In this document: positions 33,584 through 39,888 of the stretch, one piece after another
Layout of the letters: every line of letters starts with the position of its first letter
Position numbering within the stretch: the first letter of the stretch is position 1
DNA from: a virus
DNA length: 64,000 nucleotides
Direction: 5' to 3' (one strand)
Virus record (IMG/VR): IMGVR_UViG_3300033153_010326
Span: 1-64,000 of that record
Notes under the pieces: model-generated
Told to the model about the DNA's origin: nothing
Seen by the model: the letters and a program-made list of their open reading frames with translations, nothing else
The model's database searches: none
Made by a program: the position numbers and the translations under genes

Positions 33584-33841
33584 ATGAATAATTATAAACC
33601 TACTATTGAACAAGCTATTATAGATTTAAAAGAAATCAAACAACAATGGCAAGAAATAATACTTTCTAAAGATAGTTGGCGAATTGGAGCAATTGATAAA
33701 ATAATTGATGAAATTTCTTCTTATCAAAAACAAATTAAAGTTTTAAAAATAAAATTATCACAAGAACAGGAAAGAATAATTACTTGTTGGTGTGGTAGGA
33801 CTTATCAAATAAACGACTTAGTTGACTTGTCAGATGAATAA
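33584..33841 (+). CDS. Coiled-coil protein with C-terminal CWCG knuckle
   Basis: 85 residues, helical (IDLKEIKQQWQEIILSKD; SYQKQIKVLKIKLSQEQE) and ending in TCWCGRTYQIND. CGGAGGT RBS, first gene of its unit. Function unknown. Confidence 0.65.
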   Translation: MNNYKPTIEQAIIDLKEIKQQWQEIILSKDSWRIGAIDKIIDEISSYQKQIKVLKIKLSQEQERIITCWCGRTYQINDLVDLSDE

Positions 33842-33895
33842 GGAAGGTATAAAGGGCAAGTTACCCCTGAAATACCCCAACTTGCCTCCCTTCCT
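33842..33895 (+). terminator. Long GC-rich hairpin after 33584-33841
   Basis: GGAAGG...GGGCAAGTT pairs with AACTTGCC...CCTTCC around a 16-base loop, followed by TCTAAC. Unusually GC-rich here. Likely terminator or attenuator before the next gene. Confidence 0.65.
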
Positions 33896-33914
33896 CTAAC
33901 AAAAGGATAATACA

Positions 33915-34310
33915 ATGTTAAGATACCATAAAAAAATATACTTTCCTAAAGATTATATACCTAAATTAAGAAATATGACTGAAATATTAAACTATTCTCA
34001 ATGGCAATATACTGCTCATTGTATAGACCGTATTAAGAATAAAGCATATAATTTACAAGAGGTGTTAAGATTTATTAAAAATATGATATTACAAGTTGAA
34101 AATATATTTGAGTTTTATACCAATAGTTTTAATTTTATTACTAGAATATGCTATCGTATACCTTATAATAAGGATATAGACCTTATATTAATAGTAGGAG
34201 AAGGCAAAAAACTTATAACAATTTATTACAATGCTAGAAGCGATAAGCACTTTACTTTAGATAAAGCCCTATATGAAAAAAAAATTAATAAAACAAAAGA
34301 TAGATTTTAG
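33915..34310 (+). CDS. DUF4258/RelE-BECR-like protein (weak)
   Basis: 131 residues: YTAHCIDRIKNKAYNLQEVL, then RICYRIPYNKDIDLILIVGE and KKLITIYYNARSDKH. His-Arg helix followed by antiparallel strands ending in an ITIYYN strand is the pattern of DUF4258/BECR-fold RNases and related phage proteins. Could be an mRNA-cleaving takeover factor; not proven. Confidence 0.5.
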   Translation: MLRYHKKIYFPKDYIPKLRNMTEILNYSQWQYTAHCIDRIKNKAYNLQEVLRFIKNMILQVENIFEFYTNSFNFITRICYRIPYNKDIDLILIVGEGKKLITIYYNARSDKHFTLDKALYEKKINKTKDRF

Positions 34311-34313
34311 ACC

Positions 34314-34341
34314 TTGACAAAATTCAAATATAGAGTATACT
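34314..34341 (+). promoter_or_regulatory. Rightward promoter with structured leader
   Basis: TTGACA (34314-34319), 16 bases, TATACT (34336-34341). The transcript would start near 34348, just before the stem of the leader RNA. Confidence 0.75.
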
Positions 34342-34351
34342 TAGTATTGCC

Positions 34352-34507
34352 TATTGAGAGAGGTATTAAGGTTAATTAAATTGAGGCTCAACTAGAAGCC
34401 TATATAATAAGTATTATAAAATTAGGCGAATGAATTGAAGGTTTTGAACCTTACTTACTTATTCTAGTAGAGATTAAAAATTTCCATATCTCGTATCTCT
34501 CTCAATA
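34352..34507 (+). ncRNA. Structured leader or small RNA with competing pairings
   Basis: Ends TATTGAGAGAG (34352-34362) and CTCTCTCAATA (34497-34507) form a perfect 11-bp closing stem. Inside are AGGCT...AGCCT (loop CAACTAGA), ATAATA...TATTAT and AAGGTTTTGAACCTT hairpins. The first hairpin loop sequence ACTAGAA (34391-34397) is complementary to TTCTAGT (34462-34468), giving a pseudoknot or an alternative fold. The next gene starts 24 bases after the stem behind GAAAGGA. Confidence 0.65.
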
Positions 34508-34531
34508 TTTTAAAAGAAAGGATAAAATAAA

Positions 34532-34804
34532 ATGTATAAAACCATAGCAGAAGTTAAAATAGCTAATAAAAATAAAGGATATTTTTTCTTTTCTCCTGAT
34601 ACTATGAGATTTTTTAATAGTGAAATTGAAAGCGAAATTATAAAAGGCAAATATTTCATCACTTCTGAAAGAATGAAATTATCAATGCCTAAGTTATATA
34701 CTATAAGAGAAGCAAAAGAAAATGGAAGTATTGATACTGTAGGGAATTTTCAACAATATACAATTAAAATGAACGCCCTTTTATTTATTAAAAATTATTT
34801 ATAA
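34532..34804 (+). CDS. Small phage protein, unknown
   Basis: 90 residues: GYFFFSPDTMRFFNSEIESE, YFITSERMKL, YTIREAKENGSIDTVGNF. The phrase FFS...MRFF...YFITSE is familiar from many short phage/plasmid proteins of unknown role. Expression is probably set by the leader RNA. Confidence 0.65.
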   Translation: MYKTIAEVKIANKNKGYFFFSPDTMRFFNSEIESEIIKGKYFITSERMKLSMPKLYTIREAKENGSIDTVGNFQQYTIKMNALLFIKNYL

Positions 34805-34824
34805 TATTAATAAAAGGATAAATC

Positions 34825-35253
34825 ATGAAATATAAAATAAAAACCAATATAGATACTAGGGGTGTAGCCGAAGATAATATTCTTTTAAAAAAATATCCTT
34901 TTTTAAATTTAATTCAAAAATACCAATATGATGAAAATTTATGTATGAATTATGCTTTAAATACTGATGAAGATTTATCATGCACCGAAGCATTTGAAAT
35001 TATTAAACGAGATTATATACAAATACCTTTAGAGATAGCAAAGGAAGAAGATTTAATAGTTTACCATGATTATAATGAAATTGATGATGATGAATTTGTA
35101 GAACATTTTGCAATTATAAAAGAAGTAAATAAAACTTTAGATAGTATTATTATAAGGAGTAAGTGGGGTAGAATGGGCATATATGAAACTAATATATATA
35201 ATGTACCTAATATATATGGCAATAGAATAACTATATGGAGAAAGAAAAAATGA
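34825..35253 (+). CDS. Papain-like/NlpC-type (DUF7689-like) putative hydrolase
   Basis: 142 residues. DENLCMNYALN gives a candidate catalytic Cys, DLIVYHDYNE a beta strand, EHFAIIKEV a His, and RSKWGRMGIYETN the conserved SKWG loop. This Cys-His order and SKWG motif match small papain-fold proteins common in phages and bacteria. Substrate unknown. Confidence 0.6.
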   Translation: MKYKIKTNIDTRGVAEDNILLKKYPFLNLIQKYQYDENLCMNYALNTDEDLSCTEAFEIIKRDYIQIPLEIAKEEDLIVYHDYNEIDDDEFVEHFAIIKEVNKTLDSIIIRSKWGRMGIYETNIYNVPNIYGNRITIWRKKK

Positions 35254-35433
35254 AATCTCAAATTATGTGGGCTTGGTATGATAATGATACAAAGACCTTT
35301 ATGTATATATATATATATATATGAAGCAAAATTTCAAGTTGAAATGTGTTCGCCTGATGGATTTAAATATAAACAGAAAATCGGACAAGGTAAAATAGTA
35401 AAAGTGACTGTTAGTAAATGGAGGGCGAAATGA
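35250..35433 (+). pseudogene. Gene frameshifted by a TA microsatellite
   Basis: ATG 35250 (overlapping the previous stop) reads MKSQIMWAWYDNDTKTFMYI and then stops at TGA 35322-35324 because of the TA run. The frame two bases longer or four shorter in the run continues YEAKFQVEMCSPDG...VSKWRAK and ends in TGA that overlaps the next ATG exactly as operon neighbours do. So the present allele is off; slippage would restore a ~60-residue protein. Confidence 0.6.
35304..35322. repeat. (TA)9 microsatellite in coding sequence
   Basis: Nineteen bases of alternating T and A within the 35250-35433 gene. Dinucleotide runs of this length slip readily; a change of one unit in one direction or two in the other restores the downstream frame. 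Confidence 0.85.
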
Positions 35434-35909
35434 AACTAGATAGAGATAAAATAATAGAAGTAGGATTAGTTGAGAAATTTGCAAAATCTAAGTATATTAA
35501 AAATAAATTAACAAAAATTTTTAATTATTATAAAGAAGAATATCAATTAAATACTACATTTGAATATTATAATTATCATAGACACCGTAATTTTTATAAT
35601 ATTACTAAAGATATGATAGGTATATCAGAAGAAGGTATACATCATGATTTAAATCAGTTAGTTTTGTTAGAAGTTAATAAGATAGATAATTTTTTAGATA
35701 TGGCTATTTGGTGTTTATTACACGAAATAAAACATTCTATTCAATATCATTATGATAGAGAAAAAAGTGAAACTTATGATGGATTGTATACAAAAATACT
35801 ATATAGCTTTAATTACACTTTTGAAGAACGAGCTAAAAGATATAGACAAATACCCTTAGAAAAAGAAGCTGATGAATTTGCTAATCAAGAAATTAATAAA
35901 TGGAGATAA
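35430..35909 (+). CDS. HExxH metalloprotease-like protein (second copy)
   Basis: 159 residues from the ATG at 35430 (RBS GGAGG); an ATG at 35418 precedes the RBS. LLHEIKHSIQYHYD is the zinc motif and EKEADEFANQEINKW the downstream acidic ligand helix, the ImmA/IrrE-like pattern. Similar in plan to 30129-30602, with the same HEIKH core, so probably a duplicated family. Confidence 0.68.
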   Translation: MKLDRDKIIEVGLVEKFAKSKYIKNKLTKIFNYYKEEYQLNTTFEYYNYHRHRNFYNITKDMIGISEEGIHHDLNQLVLLEVNKIDNFLDMAIWCLLHEIKHSIQYHYDREKSETYDGLYTKILYSFNYTFEERAKRYRQIPLEKEADEFANQEINKWR

Positions 35910-35913
35910 AACT

Positions 35914-36042
35914 ATGACAAAATTTAAAGCAGTATTAGGGCTTATAACTTTATTTGTAGGGGGTTTTATAGTTTTAGGGTTTACTATGTGGCTTGGTTAT
36001 AATACTTGGGTATATATGTGTATTGATTGGATAATTAAGTAA
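35914..36042 (+). CDS. 42-residue membrane protein
   Basis: MTKFKAVLGLITLFVGGFIV continues as one long hydrophobic helix, ending WIIK. RBS GGAG. Function unknown. Confidence 0.6.
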   Translation: MTKFKAVLGLITLFVGGFIVLGFTMWLGYNTWVYMCIDWIIK

Positions 36043-36061
36043 TAGAAAGGAGATAAATAAA

Positions 36062-36172
36062 ATGGTAAAAATACATGCTACTTGGTGGATATGGTATAAG
36101 TATTTATTACCTACAAGATTAACTCTTAAATCTAATCCTAGAATACATAGATGGTTATTTTGGGTATGGTAA
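36062..36172 (+). CDS. 36-residue Trp-rich peptide
   Basis: MVKIHATWWIWYKYLLPTRL, ending WLFWVW. Strong AAAGGAG RBS. Seven Trp in 36 residues suggest membrane-interface binding. Function unknown. Confidence 0.55.
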   Translation: MVKIHATWWIWYKYLLPTRLTLKSNPRIHRWLFWVW

Positions 36173-36224
36173 AAATATTTTTCTTTCTCGTCGGAGTTAA
36201 TAAAGAAAAAGGTAGAAATAGAAT

Positions 36225-36253
36225 TTGACTTTTGTAGGATTGTATGGTATACT
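36225..36253 (+). promoter_or_regulatory. Rightward promoter
   Basis: TTGACT, 17 bases, TATACT with ATGGTATACT extended -10 and downstream TTGATTTAGAAA as at 33530-33558. Confidence 0.75.
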
Positions 36254-36281
36254 TGATTTAGAAATAAAGGAGGAAAATAAG

Positions 36282-36458
36282 ATGAAAATAAACATAGGAT
36301 ATTTTAATGCTGTAAAAGAAAAAGTAAGATTAGAAAGTTATGAATGTGGATTATACGGTCAGATAAAAAATAAATATAGAGTTATATTTTGCAAAGATAG
36401 TAAAGAATTTGTTACTCAAAGAAAATTTAAAAACGGTTGGCTTTGTTTACATAACTAA
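36282..36458 (+). CDS. Small protein, unknown
   Basis: 58 residues from the ATG at 36282 (RBS AAAGGAGG); the frame is open further upstream but only through the promoter. Starts MKINIGYFNAVKEKVRLESY. No family recognised. Confidence 0.65.
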   Translation: MKINIGYFNAVKEKVRLESYECGLYGQIKNKYRVIFCKDSKEFVTQRKFKNGWLCLHN

Positions 36459-36473
36459 TATAGGAATATAATA

Positions 36474-36872
36474 ATGAAAAATAAAATAGGTAAAATACAT
36501 AAAGAAACCTTCATCCGTTGTCAAGGAAATTGTCAAGTGTGTGTTTATAAAGACGGAAATTGTCAACTACAAAAAATTATTAAGAAATATGGATTAGACC
36601 ATATAAGAAATTTGGTATATAATGAAAAAATAGATATACCTGTAAAGATTAAAAGAGGTAGAGGTAGACCTCGCAAGATAAAAACATCATCAGAGGAAAC
36701 CCTAAGACAAGCTAAAGAAACGCTTGGGAAGGGCATACATAGAGGATTTGTATATATTAAATGTATAAGATGTGGAGAAGAAAAAACAATTCATACTCAA
36801 AATAAAGAGCTATATACAGAAGAAATTAAAAAGAATTTTATATGTGTTACTTGTAAAGGAGGAATAAAATGA
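36474..36872 (+). CDS. AT-hook and zinc-knuckle DNA-binding protein
   Basis: 132 residues. N-terminal Cys cluster (CQGNCQVCVYKDGNCQL), then a consensus AT-hook KRGRGRPRKIK (~60-70), then a C-terminal zinc ribbon (CIRCGEEKTI...CVTCKGG). AT-hooks bind the minor groove of AT-rich DNA, which fits this genome. It shares the GRGRPxK core with the 49930-50694 protein. Confidence 0.7.
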   Translation: MKNKIGKIHKETFIRCQGNCQVCVYKDGNCQLQKIIKKYGLDHIRNLVYNEKIDIPVKIKRGRGRPRKIKTSSEETLRQAKETLGKGIHRGFVYIKCIRCGEEKTIHTQNKELYTEEIKKNFICVTCKGGIK

Positions 36873-37054
36873 AAGCTATAGAATTATTGGAATATATATT
36901 ATTTAGATTACCTATCTATAACTTAGAATATTTATCTCTTGAAGATATAGCAAAAGAATTTAAACTATATGATAAATATAAACCTGAAAGCACACAGGAG
37001 GAAATAGCTGAATTTTTATTGCAAAATTTCAGAAAAGGAGGAGAAAATGGCTAA
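36869..37054 (+). CDS. Small helical protein
   Basis: 61 residues, MKAIELLEYILFRLPIYNLE; LSLEDIAKEFKLYDKY could be a short helix-turn-helix. ATGA overlap with the previous gene. Function unknown. Confidence 0.6.
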   Translation: MKAIELLEYILFRLPIYNLEYLSLEDIAKEFKLYDKYKPESTQEEIAEFLLQNFRKGGENG

Positions 37055-37157
37055 TAGAGAAGAAAGAATATTAATCGAGGAATTAGTAAAAGATATTGAT
37101 ACAGATATGCAAGACGAAAGTTATCGTAAGTATGCTTCAAGAGAATTAGAAGTATAA
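37047..37157 (+). CDS. 36-residue acidic helical peptide
   Basis: MANREERILIEELVKDIDTD, ending ASRELEV. AAAGGAGGAG RBS. Unknown. Confidence 0.55.
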   Translation: MANREERILIEELVKDIDTDMQDESYRKYASRELEV

Positions 37158-37204
37158 TAATTAGGAAAAGAATTTTTAACTCAACTATAAAAGGGAGGTT
37201 TAAG

Positions 37205-38008
37205 ATGTGTAAATTTTTTAGTTTAGTATCTAAAGGGAATGGTAAAGCATTATATTTTGATAGTGAGTTAAGGAAAAGGTGTAAGGATGGGGATTTAAAA
37301 GATAGGAATTATGAAGTTGATAGTCATACCTCTATAGCTGATTATTATGGTTATAAAGGTATGATGGAGGATAGATTAAATAAATATGAATATAATCCTT
37401 TAACTAAGAAATTTACTATAGACCAAATAAATACTAAAGATGACTCTGAACAGATAAAGGTATTTTGTAATAGGTTAAATTTTAAGAAGATTATACCTGA
37501 ATTAAATTCACATCCCATTATTAATCCTTTAATAGATATTAAAACTTTAAAGGTTACTAAAAAGGATAAAGAATTATTAAAGGAATGGATAAAGGTTAGG
37601 GATAGTGTTAAGGGTAGTATTGTCGGTAGTGTTAGGGGAAGTGTTGGGGGTAGTGTTAAGGGTAGTATTGGGGGTAGTATTTGGGATAGTATTTGGGGAA
37701 GTATTGGGGATAGTGTTGGGGATAGTGTTTGGGGTAGTGTTGGGGGTAGTGTTTGGGGAAATGTTGGGGGTAGTATTTGGGGTAGTGTTTGGAGTAGTGT
37801 TTGGGATAGTATTAGGAGTAGTGTTTATGCTTATATATCCTCTTTCTTTGATTTAAAACAATACAAGGGTATTAAGCATAAGGAAGGTGTAAATCCTTTT
37901 CAATCTGCTATAGACCTTTGGAATAGAGGTTTAGTACCTGGTTTTGATGGTAAAATTTGGAGATTACATGGTTATAAAGGTAAGGTGTTATATGAAAAGA
38001 AAAGATAA
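37205..38008 (+). CDS. GSVx tetrapeptide-repeat protein
   Basis: 267 residues. N-terminal ~130: MCKFFSLVSKGNGKALYFDS, SHTSIADYYGYKGMMEDRLN. Residues ~134-208 are about eighteen four-residue repeats of type GSVx/GSIx (WGSV, GGSV, WDSI). The C-terminus ends DLWNRGLVPGFDGKIWRLHG. I recall phage and gut-bacterial proteins of exactly this plan, none with known function. Repeats every four residues with Ser and a beta-branched residue suggest a tight solenoid. GGGAGG RBS. Confidence 0.75.
   Translation: MCKFFSLVSKGNGKALYFDSELRKRCKDGDLKDRNYEVDSHTSIADYYGYKGMMEDRLNKYEYNPLTKKFTIDQINTKDDSEQIKVFCNRLNFKKIIPELNSHPIINPLIDIKTLKVTKKDKELLKEWIKVRDSVKGSIVGSVRGSVGGSVKGSIGGSIWDSIWGSIGDSVGDSVWGSVGGSVWGNVGGSIWGSVWSSVWDSIRSSVYAYISSFFDLKQYKGIKHKEGVNPFQSAIDLWNRGLVPGFDGKIWRLHGYKGKVLYEKKR
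37602..37835 (+). repeat. 12-bp tandem repeat array
   Basis: Imperfect units of type GGTAGTGTTTGG/GGGAGTATTGGG encoding the tetrapeptide array. G-rich and T-rich, with no C on this strand over long stretches; expandable by slippage in whole codon steps. Confidence 0.85.
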
Positions 38009-38010
38009 TC

Positions 38011-38199
38011 GTGTTTAGGGTTGCTGTCTTAATTACTACTGGAACAACTGGCAAGAGCTTTGATACTAGAGAGCAAGCTGACGAGTGGCTTCTATCTATG
38101 ATGGATAAGCATAATATTAAAAAGTTTAGGATTAAAGATTTAGATATTAATACTGTAATAGAAACAGAACGAGGTCGGAGGGATAAAAAGGAGGAATAA
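38011..38199 (+). CDS. Small protein, unknown
   Basis: 62 residues from a GTG at 38011 two bases after the previous stop; RBS weak, so coupling is likely. VLITTGTTGKSFDTREQADE and a basic C-terminus (RGRRDKKEE). Unknown. Confidence 0.6.
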   Translation: MFRVAVLITTGTTGKSFDTREQADEWLLSMMDKHNIKKFRIKDLDINTVIETERGRRDKKEE

Positions 38200-38200
38200 A

Positions 38201-38455
38201 ATGGATTTGTATATAATATTTATTCAAAGAAAAGAAAGATATGAAGGACAATATGGAGTAGAAGCAGTTGAAATTGCTGACGAATATACCTATGCTGATA
38301 ATCCTGATTGGTTAAATCATAAATTAGAGGTGTGGCAAGAAGCAGAGGATATTATAAAAGCAGAAATAGTTACTGTAAAAATAAATGAAACAGAAGTGAA
38401 GGAAATTCTTTTTCCTTCTAAAATTTTAAAAGGAGATATAAAAAAGGAGAAATAG
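38201..38455 (+). CDS. Small acidic protein, unknown
   Basis: 84 residues, MDLYIIFIQRKERYEGQYGV; acidic helix WLNHKLEVWQEAEDIIKAEI. AAAAGGAGG RBS. Unknown. Confidence 0.6.
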   Translation: MDLYIIFIQRKERYEGQYGVEAVEIADEYTYADNPDWLNHKLEVWQEAEDIIKAEIVTVKINETEVKEILFPSKILKGDIKKEK

Positions 38456-38458
38456 AAA

Positions 38459-38782
38459 ATGAAAAAACACTTATTATTTTTTCCTAGTCAAATCAATTTA
38501 TTTTTTCCATCTTATCCCTTTCTTTTAATGTGTAAAAAAACAACTCATAATAGAAATATAGTTACTAATTTGCCTAATAAAACTACTTGTAAACTATGTA
38601 AATGAGCTTTAAAAAAGGAAAGAAAAGTGTTAAATAAACTATTAAAAGAAATAAAAAAATGGAAGGAAATTAATATGAATATAGATGATTTTGTATTTGT
38701 ATTTATAAGTTGTATAGCATTAGGTATATTGGTATTTATTGCTTTAACTTTAAATGATTTGGTAAATTTGTTTAGAGAATGA
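38459..38782 (+). pseudogene. Small zinc/membrane gene split by an in-frame TGA
   Basis: ATG 38459 (RBS AAAGGAGA) reads to TTCKLCK and TGA (38603-38605). The same frame continues ALKKERKVLNKLLKEIKKWK, then ATG 38675 with GGAAGG RBS and a membrane helix (FVFVFISCIALGILVFIALT) to TGA 38780-38782. The sequence after the stop is strongly protein-like and a TCKLC-x-ALKKE continuation is expected from similar phage proteins. Present products would be 48 and 35 residues. Confidence 0.55.
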
Positions 38783-38801
38783 GTAAACAAGGAGGAATAA
38801 A

Positions 38802-38942
38802 ATGATATTAGAAATAACTACTGGAATAGAAAATTTAACAAAAGAAACATAGATAAAAATTTGGAATTTAATAGAAGAAGGCTTTACAAGTGGAATAGGT
38901 AGTCCTATAGGGATTAATTGGATATTAACAAAGGAAGAATAA
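38802..38942 (+). pseudogene. Small gene split by an in-frame TAG
   Basis: AAGGAGG RBS and ATG 38802 give MILEITTGIENLTKET, then TAG (38850-38852), then IKIWNLIEEGFTSG...INWILTKEE to TAA. The continuous pattern resembles a known type of short phage protein (LTxEQ...LxxEGFTSG...W). A Gln or Glu would be expected at the amber codon, so a nonsense mutation or suppression is likely. Confidence 0.55.
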
Positions 38943-38945
38943 AAT

Positions 38946-39089
38946 ATGACTAAAAAAATAATCTATATTTCTGATATTCCTATGTTTAAATGCGATACTC
39001 CAAAAAAACGATATAAATTACAAAATCGGCTAAAAAGAATATGGAAAAATATCACTATGAGAATTGTTGGAGATAAATATTATGACTAA
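38946..39089 (+). CDS. 47-residue protein, unknown
   Basis: MTKKIIYISDIPMFKCDTPK with a basic helical C-terminus. Ends within the start of the GGDEF gene (8-base overlap). Unknown. Confidence 0.55.
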   Translation: MTKKIIYISDIPMFKCDTPKKRYKLQNRLKRIWKNITMRIVGDKYYD

Positions 39090-39546
39090 AAAACAATTAG
39101 TAAATGAATTAATAAAATATAAAAAACTTTGTTTAGTAGACACTTTAACAAAATTATGGAATAGAAGAAAACTAAATAAAGATGTAGATATATATTTATC
39201 TAAACAACTAAGATATAATACTTGTTATAATATAGTAATGATTGATATTGATAATTTTAAACAGGTGAACGATACTAAAGGGCATTTAGAAGGCGATAAA
39301 GTTTTAATAGCTGTAGCTAACATACTTAAAAATAACATTCGTAAACATGAAGGCTGTTACAGGTTGTCAGGTGATGAATTTATTTTAATAGTAAAAGGAA
39401 ACAATCCTATGGGTGTAATAAAAAGAATAGAAAAAAGATTATCAAAAATTAATATTAGTATAAGTTATGGTATTAGTTTTATACAAGAAGGAGTGTTAGA
39501 TTTCATAGATAGAGAAATGTATAAAAATAAAAGGAGGAAAAAATGA
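39082..39546 (+). CDS. Stand-alone GGDEF-domain protein (putative nucleotide cyclase)
   Basis: 154 residues from the ATG at 39082, almost exactly one GGDEF domain: LVDTLTKLWNRRKL, MIDIDNFKQVNDTKGHLEGD with the metal-binding Asp residues, and the signature RLSGDEFILIV (~104). GGDEF enzymes make c-di-GMP. The first Gly is Ser here; SGDEF variants have been reported active in some bacteria. No sensor domain or RxxD inhibitory site is obvious. It is unusual in a phage; it could perturb host signalling, or act as a nucleotide-binding protein. Confidence 0.8.
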   Translation: MTKKQLVNELIKYKKLCLVDTLTKLWNRRKLNKDVDIYLSKQLRYNTCYNIVMIDIDNFKQVNDTKGHLEGDKVLIAVANILKNNIRKHEGCYRLSGDEFILIVKGNNPMGVIKRIEKRLSKINISISYGISFIQEGVLDFIDREMYKNKRRKK

Positions 39547-39767
39547 TTATAGGATATTTTGCTAGAACATTTAATAAAAACCATAAATCTTTATCTACAA
39601 AAACTCATATAGTCCATGATGATAAAATATTATGTGGCTATAAACCTCATAAATCTATGCAGTTTCAATGGTGTGCAAGTGTAAATTCTTTAGAATATTT
39701 AGAATGTGAAAAATTACAAAGTAAAGAAAATTTAAAAATAGGAGAAAAAAATGATAGGTATATGTAA
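39543..39767 (+). CDS. Small protein, unknown
   Basis: 74 residues, MIIGYFARTFNKNHKSLSTK, with HIVHDDKILCGYKPHKSMQF and a WCAS motif. Coupled to the GGDEF gene (ATGA). Unknown. Confidence 0.6.
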   Translation: MIIGYFARTFNKNHKSLSTKTHIVHDDKILCGYKPHKSMQFQWCASVNSLEYLECEKLQSKENLKIGEKNDRYM

Positions 39768-39888
39768 ACAATGTGGAAAATGTGAAGATATGACACTTGA
39801 AGAAGCAAAAAGCCCTGGGTGCTTATGTTCTGAATGTTTTAAAAAATATGAGAGTGATGCTTGTGGGAATATAAAAAGGAGAAAATAA
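39751..39888 (+). CDS. 45-residue zinc-ribbon protein
   Basis: CKQCGKCEDM...CLCSECFKKY: up to seven Cys forming a zinc ribbon. TAATG overlap with the AAA+ gene, which it therefore couples to. Confidence 0.62.
   Translation: MIGICKQCGKCEDMTLEEAKSPGCLCSECFKKYESDACGNIKRRK

Noticed and set aside
37605-37856. Separate Val/Leu-rich membrane protein in the +1 frame of the repeat
   Set aside because: It is a shadow of the 12-bp repeat array read in another frame and has no RBS.
38459-38942. Recoding of TAG or TGA as sense codons (alternative genetic code)
   Set aside because: TAG and TGA both end many intact genes in ATGA, TAGGAG or TAATG arrangements, so reassignment across the genome is not credible; isolated decay or suppression is simpler.
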